Shown: positions 1-5,573 of the stretch, piece by piece | Layout: the number at the start of each line of letters is the position of its first letter | Position numbering within the stretch: the stretch's first letter is position 1 | NCBI GenBank assembly: GCA_012519645.1 | Contig: JAAYPU010000316.1 | Location: 1 to 5,573, forward strand | Direction of reading: 5' to 3' | Source of the DNA: Clostridiales bacterium | Lineage (GTDB): Bacteria > Bacillota > Clostridia > Peptostreptococcales > JAAYPU01 | DNA length: 5,573 bases | The notes under the pieces: model-generated | What the model was told of the DNA's origin: nothing | What the model saw: only the letters and a program-made list of their open reading frames with translations | The model's database searches: none | Translations under genes and position numbers: made by a program

Positions 1-1
1 C

Positions 2-1585
2 TTTTCATGCTATATTTGGAATATTTCAAAAGTCATGTCCTTAGCAGCCAATATTAAAAAGGTAAAAAAGGAAACAGTGATTGTGCTGGGCGGCCCTGAG
101 GTTAGCTATGATTCAAAAGCATTTTTGGAAAAGCACTCTTTTGTGGATTATATGATTAGAGGGGAAGGAGAAAAAACCTTTACAGAGCTATTGGATTTCC
201 TGGTGCAAGGAAAAGGAAATATAAATGATATTATGGGTTTGTCTTTTATTGCCGGGAATGAAATTATAGAAACGGGCAGCAGAGAACCTATATCTGATTT
301 GGACGAATTACCTTTTCCATACAACAGTTTTCTTCCTTTAAAGGATAAAATCATATATTATGAAACATCAAGAGGTTGTCCTTTTTACTGTACTTACTGT
401 CTGTCTTCTGTTGAAAGAAGCGTCAGATATTTTTCTCCGGAAAGAGTTAAAAAGGATTTGGATTTTTTTATAGAAAAGGAAGTCCCTCAGGTAAAATTCG
501 TAGACCGTACTTTTAATCTGAAGCCGGACAGATGTTTAGAAATAATGCGGTACATCCAAGAGAAGGATAATGGCATAACAAACTTTCACTTTGAGATGAA
601 TGGTGATTTGCTGGATGATGAAATGCTGACTTTTCTTAAAAGCGTCAGGAAAGGCTTGTTTCAGTTCGAAATTGGTGTGCAGTCTACCTGCGAGGAGAGT
701 CTGGATGCTGTAAAAAGAAAAATGAACTTTGAAAAATTTAAGGAAAATGTTCAAAGATTAGTGAGCTATGGTAATATACACATACATTTAGACCTTATTG
801 CCGGACTGCCCTATGAAAGCTATGAGACCTTTAAAAAATCTTTTAATGATGTTTATGCATTAAAGCCTCATAATCTTCAACTGGGCTTTTTAAAGCTTCT
901 GAAAGGCTCTCCGTTGAGGAATGATTACCTGAAGCATGGATATATCTTTCGTGAAGAAGAACCTTATGAGGTACTTTCAAATAAGTATTTATCTGCTGAC
1001 GAATTAATAAAATTGAAAATGATCGAAGATATACTGGAAAAGTATTATAATCGTCCGGGTTTTAGAGGCGCATTGCGTTATATATTGGAGAATTATGACG
1101 GACGGTATTTTACTTTTTTTGAGAGATTCACTTCTTATTGGTATAAAAATGAGTATCAGCATATATCCCATAGCAAAGAAGCTTTATATGAAATATTATT
1201 GAGTTATTTCAAAGAAAAAGAACGAGACAATACGGAAATATTTGAAGAGATCCTTCTTTATGACAAATTGCGTATTACATTCAGGCAAAGAAGAGAGGAT
1301 GACGAAAATATAAACTTAAAAATACATGAGATATTGCATGATGCGGATTTCAGGAATTCTTTTATGCCGCATTACAATAATCTTAAGGCAAAAGAAGTGA
1401 AAAAAAATCTCGGACATCGATTGTTTCATTATAATATACATGAATATGTTCATAAGAATAAAAAATTAGAACCTAAAATGAATTTATGCCTGTTTGATTA
1501 TGGAAATAAGGATGTATTTGGGCAAGCAGCAGTATATTGTATTGATGATATAAATTTATTTATGGAGGATAATCAAATTGATTAA
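2..1585 (+). CDS. B12-binding-domain radical SAM protein, DUF4080 type (5' end outside window)
   Basis: Seen: the frame stays open to the window edge. Codons 2-34 read FSCYIWNISKV and lead directly into the Met at 35, so that ATG is internal and the gene begins upstream. Numbering from that Met, the tail of a cobalamin-binding Rossmann domain is visible (GGPEVS at 19-24, RGEGE at 42-46). The radical SAM core follows, with CxxxCxxC cysteines C115, C119 and C122 to bind the [4Fe-4S] cluster that cleaves S-adenosylmethionine, and GLPYE at 257-261. The roughly 200 C-terminal residues, ending near an LCLFDYGNKD segment, resemble the DUF4080 extension. Family knowledge: B12-dependent radical SAM enzymes often methylate or rearrange unreactive carbons, but DUF4080 members have no assigned substrate that I know of. 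The N-terminal half of the B12 domain is missing, so cobalamin ligands cannot be checked. The gene overlaps the downstream TPR gene by 8 bp. The protein is cytosolic, with no membrane segment or signal peptide in the visible part. Fold is confident; function is unknown. Confidence 0.9.
   Translation, partial: FSCYIWNISKVMSLAANIKKVKKETVIVLGGPEVSYDSKAFLEKHSFVDYMIRGEGEKTFTELLDFLVQGKGNINDIMGLSFIAGNEIIETGSREPISDLDELPFPYNSFLPLKDKIIYYETSRGCPFYCTYCLSSVERSVRYFSPERVKKDLDFFIEKEVPQVKFVDRTFNLKPDRCLEIMRYIQEKDNGITNFHFEMNGDLLDDEMLTFLKSVRKGLFQFEIGVQSTCEESLDAVKRKMNFEKFKENVQRLVSYGNIHIHLDLIAGLPYESYETFKKSFNDVYALKPHNLQLGFLKLLKGSPLRNDYLKHGYIFREEEPYEVLSNKYLSADELIKLKMIEDILEKYYNRPGFRGALRYILENYDGRYFTFFERFTSYWYKNEYQHISHSKEALYEILLSYFKEKERDNTEIFEEILLYDKLRITFRQRREDDENINLKIHEILHDADFRNSFMPHYNNLKAKEVKKNLGHRLFHYNIHEYVHKNKKLEPKMNLCLFDYGNKDVFGQAAVYCIDDINLFMEDNQID
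1564..1568 (+). promoter_or_regulatory. Ribosome binding site deciding the TTG start of the TPR gene
   Basis: GGAGG lies inside the last codons of the radical SAM gene, 9 bases before the TTG at 1578. The next in-frame ATG, at 1641, has no purine-rich Shine-Dalgarno sequence before it. The site therefore supports the TTG start and translation coupled to the end of the upstream gene. Confidence 0.75.
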
Positions 1586-2699
1586 GAAATACCTAAAAAG
1601 ATATACTGACCAGTTAGCTTTTATCACCATCGAAAATTTTATGACACAATCAAAAAAGGATATTAGTTTTTTAAAAGACGTTCCTATTCCTGTTTCTGTA
1701 GAATCTATCCAGCAGCATGCACAGAAGGAAAGCTTCCAGACGATACCTTTTGAAACGATTGTAGAGGGAATGATTTATGTTTTAGGGGTAGATAGACATT
1801 TTAAGTATAATCCTCAATATATTCAATTCCTAAAGCTAACTCATGAAAAGATTTTGGATTATATTTTGTACCAAGGTATAAAACACGCAGAAGAACAAAA
1901 CTATTATGATGCGATTATTTTTTTCAGAGCCGCTCTTTTTATGGAAAAAGAAAACTTAAGTGCATTATATAATTATGGAAAATGCTGCAGGGATATTTTT
2001 GATTTGAGCAAAGATGTCGATGAGAAAAAGGATTTCAAAGCTGAGGCAATATATATTTTTGAAACATTAGCCGAACTATACCCGGATTTTGCCCCATCGT
2101 ATTACTATTTAGGGTTCTTCTATTTTAATGAGAAAATGTTTGAAAAAACACGTGTGACATGGGAAAAATATTTAGGATTATCTGATGATGACGAGGGAAG
2201 AGGCGAGATTCAGTTAAGGCTTATTCAGCTTGAGGACCATGTGACTTATGAAAGGGGCTATACATACATTTTAAATCAAAAATATGAAAAGGGATTAGAA
2301 TTATTATTACCATTGGAAGAGAGACATCCCAAATGGTGGAATTTATTATTTTTTATTGGACTGGCTTACAGGAATATGAAAGACTATACCATGGCTATTG
2401 TATATTTTAAAAAAGTTATGAGCATTAAGCCTTCTCAGATAGATACAATTAATGAACTTGGATTGTGTTATACATCCCAAGGCGATTTTAAAAATGCTGA
2501 GAAATATTTTAAAAAAGCAATTCTGTTAAATGGAAATGATCATGAAGTGCTGTCTAATCTGGCTGTTGTCTATATGAACACAGGACAATTTGATGAAGCG
2601 GAAGAATGCTTAATAAAAGCTTCGGAAATCGCTCCGGATGATGAAATAGTTTTACAATGGCAAAAGATGCTGCAAGGAATTAAAAGGGAAAAGCAATAA
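1578..2699 (+). CDS. Tetratricopeptide-repeat protein, partner of the radical SAM gene
   Basis: This 373-residue soluble protein has no signal peptide or clear membrane segment. At least three consecutive 34-residue TPR units are plain at residues 254-287, 288-321 and 322-355, with the usual pattern (for example LGLCYTSQGDFKNAEKYFKK, then a helix-ending P or N). Weaker TPR-like units lie near 96-126 and 172-204. The first 90 or so residues are not recognisable repeats and may be a family-specific domain. The TTG start is chosen because GGAGG sits 9 bases upstream and the start overlaps the radical SAM stop by 8 bp. Family knowledge: TPR solenoids bind peptides or other proteins and are not catalytic. 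Inference: given the tight coupling, it may present a substrate to, or scaffold, the radical SAM enzyme. No terminator is evident after it. TPR identity is confident; role is unknown. Confidence 0.88.
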   Translation: MIKKYLKRYTDQLAFITIENFMTQSKKDISFLKDVPIPVSVESIQQHAQKESFQTIPFETIVEGMIYVLGVDRHFKYNPQYIQFLKLTHEKILDYILYQGIKHAEEQNYYDAIIFFRAALFMEKENLSALYNYGKCCRDIFDLSKDVDEKKDFKAEAIYIFETLAELYPDFAPSYYYLGFFYFNEKMFEKTRVTWEKYLGLSDDDEGRGEIQLRLIQLEDHVTYERGYTYILNQKYEKGLELLLPLEERHPKWWNLLFFIGLAYRNMKDYTMAIVYFKKVMSIKPSQIDTINELGLCYTSQGDFKNAEKYFKKAILLNGNDHEVLSNLAVVYMNTGQFDEAEECLIKASEIAPDDEIVLQWQKMLQGIKREKQ

Positions 2700-2703
2700 T
2701 GCA

Positions 2704-2732
2704 TTGAAATAGAAAATGAATTGAGATAAAAT
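2704..2732 (+). promoter_or_regulatory. Predicted SigA-type promoter for iorAB
   Basis: TTGAAA (2704-2709) and TAAAAT (2727-2732) are separated by exactly 17 bases, and each hexamer differs from consensus at one position. The predicted transcription start is near 2739, giving a leader of about 68 bases before iorA. The promoter begins 5 bases after the TPR stop codon, so iorAB can be transcribed separately from the upstream pair. No operator or known riboswitch was recognised in the leader. Confidence 0.6.
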
Positions 2733-2806
2733 ATAGCGTAACCTACAAGCAATTAAATCTCTGGGTGAATAAGGAAAATGGGTATCTCGATAAGGGGGAA
2801 TAGAAT

Positions 2807-4579
2807 ATGAAAGCATTGTTAACAGGAAACGAAGCTGTTGCAAGAGGTGCTTATGAGGCAGGTTTGATATTTGCATCTGCATATCCGGGAACACCGAGTA
2901 CGGAAATACTAGAAAATTTAATTCAATATAAATCAGATATATACAGCGAATGGGCTCCTAATGAAAAGGTGGCATTTGAAGCAGCCGCCGGTGCAGCTAT
3001 AGCAGGAGCGAGATCTCTTGCTGCGATGAAGCATGTAGGTGTCAATGTTGCAGCAGACCCGCTGTTTACTTTTGCATATACAGGTACAAATGGGGGTTTT
3101 GTACTGGTATCTGCAGATGATCCGGGGATGCACAGCTCTCAAAATGAGCAGGACAACAGAAATTATGCAAAGTTTGCTAAAATTCCAATGCTTGAGCCTT
3201 CTGACAGTCAAGAGGCAAAGGACTTCACCATTCTTGCCTTACAAATAAGCGAACAATATGACACACCAGTTTTACTTCGGCTTACTACGCGTATATGCCA
3301 TAGTAAAAGCGTTGTTGAATTGGGAGACAGGACCAATGTTCCTGTAAAAGGATATACCAGAAACATCGGTAAATATATCGCCGCACCAGCTAACGCCAGA
3401 GCTCTCAGAGTCAAGCTGGAGGACAGATTTATCAGGCTCAGGGATTTCAGCAATGCAACTGAAATCAATTCTGTAGAATATAATGATAAAGAAACAGGAG
3501 TCATCGGCTCCGGTGTAGCTTATCAGTATGCAAGAGAAGTATTCGGAGAGAATGCTTCCTATCTGAAATTAGGCTGTACTTATCCTTTGCCAATGGAAAA
3601 GATAAAAGAATTTGCTCAGAATGTAAAAACATTATATGTGATAGAAGAATTAGACCCATATATTGAAGAACAGCTAAAGGCTGAAGGTATAGCATGCATT
3701 GGAAAAGAATTAATTCCTTCCATAGGAGAATTGAGCCCTGATATTGTACGTAGAGCTGTATTTGGTGGTGAAGAAAAGCTTATTCAATCTGAAGTAAAGG
3801 CGGTAGGCAGACCTCCTACGCTATGTGCAGGTTGTCCCCATAGAGGATTATTTTATGTCTTATCCAAGAAAAAGAATTTAATGATTGCAGGAGATATCGG
3901 TTGCTATACTTTAGGCTCTGCTGAGCCGCTGAATGCCATGGATACTTGTATTTGTATGGGCGCAAGCATTAGTGCAGGACATGGGGCGGCAAAAGTATTT
4001 GAAAAAAGCAATTCAAATATGAAGGTTGTTGCTGTTATTGGTGACTCAACTTTCTTTCATTCAGGTATAACAAGCCTTATGGATATTGTGTATAATAAAG
4101 GAAACTGTACAACCATAATTCTGGATAACAGAATAACAGGAATGACCGGCCATCAGGAAAACCCGGGAACAGGATATACGCTCATGGGAGAGAAGGCACC
4201 GATTGTCAATATTCCGGAACTGTGCAGAGCAATAGGAATAAAAGATGAAAATATTTTTGTTGTTAATCCTTTAGATTTAAAGGAAACGGATAATGCTATA
4301 AAACAAGCAATGGATAGTGACGAACCTTCTGTTGTTATTACAAAGTGGCCTTGTGTATTAAAAAGATTTTCTCCGGAAGATAAGGAAGAATTTGATTTAA
4401 GCACGAAGCTTTGCGCTGTAAATGAAGAAAAATGCAAGTCCTGTAAATTATGTCTGAAAACGGGATGCCCCGCTATTTCCTTCGATAAAGTATCAAATAT
4501 AAATCAGGATATTTGTACCGGATGTGAGGTGTGCCTGCAGGTATGTCCTTTCCATGCAATAGAAAAGGTGGGTATATAA
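2807..4579 (+). CDS. iorA: Indolepyruvate:ferredoxin oxidoreductase, alpha subunit
   Basis: IorA is the catalytic subunit that oxidatively decarboxylates indolepyruvate and related aryl pyruvates with CoA, giving aryl-acetyl-CoA, CO2 and reduced ferredoxin in the cytosol. At 590 residues it has normal length and domain order. The N-terminal pyrimidine-binding domain has YPGTPSTE (26-33) and a probable TPP-activating Glu, E58, in a segment that lines up with the pyruvate:ferredoxin oxidoreductase family. CxxCPHRG follows at 340-347. The TPP/Mg motif starts GDS at 412-414 and ends at N441. A C-terminal ferredoxin domain has two [4Fe-4S] motifs: C543, C546, C549, C554 and C570, C573, C576, C580. 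The ATG is 8 bases after AAGGGGG (2792-2798), and the N-terminus MKALLTGNEAVARG is typical of the family. iorB starts one base after the stop. Substrate preference among aryl pyruvates cannot be read from the sequence. Confidence 0.96.
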   Translation: MKALLTGNEAVARGAYEAGLIFASAYPGTPSTEILENLIQYKSDIYSEWAPNEKVAFEAAAGAAIAGARSLAAMKHVGVNVAADPLFTFAYTGTNGGFVLVSADDPGMHSSQNEQDNRNYAKFAKIPMLEPSDSQEAKDFTILALQISEQYDTPVLLRLTTRICHSKSVVELGDRTNVPVKGYTRNIGKYIAAPANARALRVKLEDRFIRLRDFSNATEINSVEYNDKETGVIGSGVAYQYAREVFGENASYLKLGCTYPLPMEKIKEFAQNVKTLYVIEELDPYIEEQLKAEGIACIGKELIPSIGELSPDIVRRAVFGGEEKLIQSEVKAVGRPPTLCAGCPHRGLFYVLSKKKNLMIAGDIGCYTLGSAEPLNAMDTCICMGASISAGHGAAKVFEKSNSNMKVVAVIGDSTFFHSGITSLMDIVYNKGNCTTIILDNRITGMTGHQENPGTGYTLMGEKAPIVNIPELCRAIGIKDENIFVVNPLDLKETDNAIKQAMDSDEPSVVITKWPCVLKRFSPEDKEEFDLSTKLCAVNEEKCKSCKLCLKTGCPAISFDKVSNINQDICTGCEVCLQVCPFHAIEKVGI

Positions 4580-4580
4580 T

Positions 4581-5153
4581 ATGGTAAAAAATATTTTATT
4601 AGTTGGAGTAGGCGGACAGGGAACTATATTGGCAAGTAAGATACTCTCTCAAGCTCTCCTTGATGCCGGATTTGATGTAAAGATGTCAGAAGTACACGGA
4701 ATGGCACAAAGGGGCGGAAGCGTTACTACACAAATAAGATACGGTGATAAAGTATATTCTCCTATAATAGGAAAAGGCGAAGCTGACATTGTGGTATCCT
4801 TCGAAAAAATGGAAGCTATTCGATGGATAGAATACTTGAAAAAAGGCGGTAAAATAGTAGTTAATGACTATGAAATACCCTCAGCACCAATTTTGATGGG
4901 GAATGTAGCATATCCGGATGGTATATTGGAAGAACTTCAGGAAAAAGCGGATGCTATTGTTTTGGATGCAACGAATATTGCAAGGGAATTGGGAAATATT
5001 AAAACAATGAATGTCGTATTGCTTGGAGCTTTAGTCAAAGCCATGGGTCTGGAAGATCTGAACTGGGACAAAGCAATAAAGGAAAATGTTAAGGAAAATC
5101 TAGTGGATATCAATGTTATTGCTTTTACAAAAGGATTGAGCTATATTCAATAA
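4581..5153 (+). CDS. iorB: Indolepyruvate:ferredoxin oxidoreductase, beta subunit
   Basis: IorB is the small partner of IorA. It belongs to the gamma-type domain family of 2-oxoacid:acceptor oxidoreductases and is needed to form the active enzyme. The 190-residue length is usual. Seen: the glycine-rich N-terminal motif GVGGQG at 9-14, followed by SEVHGMAQRGGSV at 36-48. Both are hallmarks of this subunit and differ from the longer gamma subunits of pyruvate or 2-oxoglutarate oxidoreductases. It starts one base after the iorA stop, with AGGTGG (4566-4571) inside the end of iorA as ribosome binding site, so the two are surely co-translated. Phenylacetate-CoA ligase (paaK), a frequent iorAB neighbour, does not follow; a tRNA cluster does. 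No terminator hairpin with a T-run is seen after the stop, and the next promoter starts 16 bases downstream. Confidence 0.95.
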   Translation: MVKNILLVGVGGQGTILASKILSQALLDAGFDVKMSEVHGMAQRGGSVTTQIRYGDKVYSPIIGKGEADIVVSFEKMEAIRWIEYLKKGGKIVVNDYEIPSAPILMGNVAYPDGILEELQEKADAIVLDATNIARELGNIKTMNVVLLGALVKAMGLEDLNWDKAIKENVKENLVDINVIAFTKGLSYIQ

Positions 5154-5168
5154 AAAGCAAAATTCTTC

Positions 5169-5197
5169 TTGACATGGCATACCGTATGTACTATAAT
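5169..5197 (+). promoter_or_regulatory. Full-consensus SigA promoter for tRNA-Asn
   Basis: TTGACA (5169-5174) and TATAAT (5192-5197) are both exact consensus hexamers with the optimal 17-base spacer. Predicted transcription start is near 5204, about 35 bases before the mature tRNA-Asn. Such strength fits a stable-RNA gene. The promoter lies directly after iorB. Confidence 0.85.
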
Positions 5198-5203
5198 TTC
5201 TAT

Positions 5204-5228
5204 TGTCGCTGAAAACAAAAAAGCGGCA
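5204..5228 (+). other. Possible hairpin in the 5' leader of tRNA-Asn
   Basis: TGTCGCT (5204-5210) can pair with AGCGGCA (5222-5228), giving seven pairs including one G-U, across an 11-base A-rich loop. It starts at about the predicted transcription start and ends 10 bases before the tRNA. It has no T-run, so it is unlikely to terminate transcription. It may protect the precursor 5' end or be chance. Confidence 0.35.
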
Positions 5229-5238
5229 AAATAGATGA

Positions 5239-5313
5239 TCCAAAGTAGCTCAATGGCGGAGCACTCGGCTGTTAACCGATAGGCTGTGGGTTCGAGTCCC
5301 ACCCTTGGAGCCA
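5239..5313 (+). tRNA. tRNA-Asn (anticodon GTT)
   Basis: A full cloverleaf can be drawn. Acceptor strands are 5239-5245 and 5303-5309, with discriminator G5310 and encoded CCA 5311-5313. The D-stem is GCTC/GAGC (5248-5251/5259-5262). The anticodon loop CTGTTAA (5269-5275) carries GTT at 5271-5273. The T-arm is GTGGG-TTCGAGT-CCCAC (5286-5302). Anticodon GTT and discriminator G both fit asparagine. Two stem positions do not pair as read: A5244 with C5304 in the acceptor stem (6:67) and C5264 with T5280 at the base of the anticodon stem (27:43). The loops and tertiary-contact bases look intact, so it is probably functional. It is driven by the exact-consensus promoter just upstream. Confidence 0.95.
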
Positions 5314-5317
5314 AATT

Positions 5318-5350
5318 ATGCAGGGTCGGCAAAGTTTGCCGACCCCGCAT
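5318..5350 (+). terminator. Strong hairpin between tRNA-Asn and tRNA-Val, possible terminator or processing signal
   Basis: A near-perfect 33-base palindrome is centred on G5334. GGGTCGGCAAA (5323-5333) pairs with TTTGCCGACCC (5335-5345), and ATGC/GCAT extends the outside after one A5322-C5346 mismatch. The real RNA loop would be 3-5 bases. It begins 5 bases after the tRNA-Asn CCA, and the next promoter starts 18 bases after it, which is where a terminator would be expected. What follows is AAATACAG rather than a T-run, so intrinsic termination is doubtful. It could instead stop 3' exonucleases or mark an RNase cleavage site. Confidence 0.5.
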
Positions 5351-5367
5351 AAATACAGTAAGGCCGC

Positions 5368-5396
5368 TTGACAGAGGCAGTTTGGTAGGCTATAAT
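5368..5396 (+). promoter_or_regulatory. Full-consensus SigA promoter for tRNA-Val/tRNA-Asp
   Basis: TTGACA (5368-5373) and TATAAT (5391-5396) again match consensus exactly with a 17-base spacer. Predicted start is near 5403, leaving a leader of about 50 bases before tRNA-Val. As in the tRNA-Asn promoter, the -10 is preceded by C and followed closely by TCTA, though the spacers are otherwise unrelated. Confidence 0.85.
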
Positions 5397-5452
5397 TCTA
5401 AACTGTGCCGAAGGGCAAAACAGGATTATTGAACAAAATATTTTGATTACCT

Positions 5453-5528
5453 GGGCGCATAGCTCAGCTGGGAGAGCACTTGCCTTACAAGCAAGGGGTC
5501 ATAGGTTCAAGTCCTATTGCGCCCACCA
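5453..5528 (+). tRNA. tRNA-Val (anticodon TAC)
   Basis: This is a complete, well-paired cloverleaf. Acceptor GGGCGCA/TGCGCCC is 5453-5459/5518-5524, with discriminator A5525 and encoded CCA 5526-5528. The D-stem is GCTC/GAGC (5462-5465/5474-5477). The anticodon stem is CTTGC/GCAAG (5479-5483/5491-5495), with TAC at 5486-5488 in the loop CTTACAA. The T-arm is ATAGG-TTCAAGT-CCTAT (5501-5517). It reads GUA and, by wobble, other Val codons. The next tRNA begins 7 bases after its CCA, so the two are co-transcribed. Confidence 0.97.
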
Positions 5529-5535
5529 GTAAAAC

Positions 5536-5573
5536 GGCCTGGTAGTTCAGTTGGTTAGAATGCCAGCCTGTCA
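5536..5573 (+). tRNA. tRNA-Asp (anticodon GTC), 5' half only, cut by window end
   Basis: The first 38 bases match the start of a tRNA. They comprise acceptor strand GGCCTGG (5536-5542), D-arm GTTC-loop-GAAT (5545-5561) with GGTT in the loop, anticodon stem 5' strand CCAGC (5563-5567), and loop CTGTCA with GTC at 5570-5572. GTC specifies Asp. The 3' half, and any further tRNAs, lie beyond the window. It is in tandem with tRNA-Val. Confidence 0.9.

Noticed and set aside
2652..2894. Minus-strand frame across the iorA leader
   Set aside because: It has no recognisable motif, overlaps the start of iorA and the iorAB promoter, and has biased composition typical of antisense shadows.
3208..3504. 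Minus-strand frames inside iorA (also 2933-3211, 3501-3695 and 4153-4437)
   Set aside because: These are antisense shadows of a strongly conserved gene, with no ribosome binding sites or recognisable domains.
2807..4579. Pyruvate or 2-oxoglutarate:ferredoxin oxidoreductase as the identity of the large subunit
   Set aside because: The single 590-residue chain order (pyrimidine domain, CxxCPHRG, TPP domain, two-cluster ferredoxin) and the short partner with the SEVHGMAQRGGSV motif are specific to IorAB.
5147..5350. Minus-strand reading frame of 67 codons containing a RVGLEPTAYRLTAECSAIELL-like run
   Set aside because: This is the well-known spurious translation of the antisense strand of tRNA genes. 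It lies over tRNA-Asn and the hairpin and is not a protein.
5406..5417. TGCC-GAAG-GGCA mini-hairpin in the tRNA-Val leader
   Set aside because: It has only four base pairs and no supporting context.
5434..5445. CAAAATATTTTG, a perfect 12-base palindrome in the tRNA-Val leader
   Set aside because: It is AT-only apart from its ends, in AT-rich DNA, with no second copy or promoter overlap to support an operator. It is easily chance.
1..5573. CRISPR array, insertion sequence, phage or toxin-antitoxin/defence genes
   Set aside because: No spaced direct repeats, transposase motifs, terminal inverted repeats or small gene pairs were seen on either strand.

Overview
The window looks like a piece of chromosome from an anaerobic, low-GC Firmicute, probably a member of the Clostridia. 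This rests on AT-rich DNA with A/T-biased codon third positions, strong GGAGG/AGGGGG-type ribosome binding sites, a TTG start, two oxygen-sensitive iron-sulfur enzyme systems, and tRNA genes that encode their own CCA ends. The genus cannot be fixed from this sequence. All recognised genes are on the + strand.

Region 1 (2-2699) is a two-gene unit. It starts with the 3' portion of a cobalamin-binding-domain radical SAM protein of the DUF4080 type, whose 5' end lies outside the window. An 8-bp overlap leads into a TTG-started tetratricopeptide-repeat (TPR) protein. The overlap suggests translational coupling. Neither product has a function that can be read from the sequence, so this pair is the least understood part of the window.

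Region 2 (2700-5153) is an iorAB operon encoding indolepyruvate:ferredoxin oxidoreductase. It has a good SigA-type promoter (TTGAAA-17-TAAAAT) in the 107-bp gap before iorA, and iorA and iorB are one base apart. IorA carries the thiamine diphosphate (TPP) active site and two [4Fe-4S] ferredoxin motifs. IorB is the gamma-type subunit. Together they would oxidatively decarboxylate aryl pyruvates, made by transamination of Trp, Phe and Tyr, to aryl-acetyl-CoA and reduced ferredoxin.

Region 3 (5154-5573) is a tRNA cluster: tRNA-Asn(GTT), tRNA-Val(TAC) and the first half of tRNA-Asp(GTC), which runs off the window. tRNA-Asn and tRNA-Val each have their own upstream promoter, and both promoters match TTGACA-17-TATAAT exactly. 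Between them is a strong hairpin without a T-tract. The tRNA-Asn has two stem mismatches as read.

No insertion sequence, phage gene, CRISPR array or defence system was seen. This is mostly core-type metabolic and translation DNA. The points worth a second look are the radical SAM/TPR pair and the architecture of the tRNA cluster.
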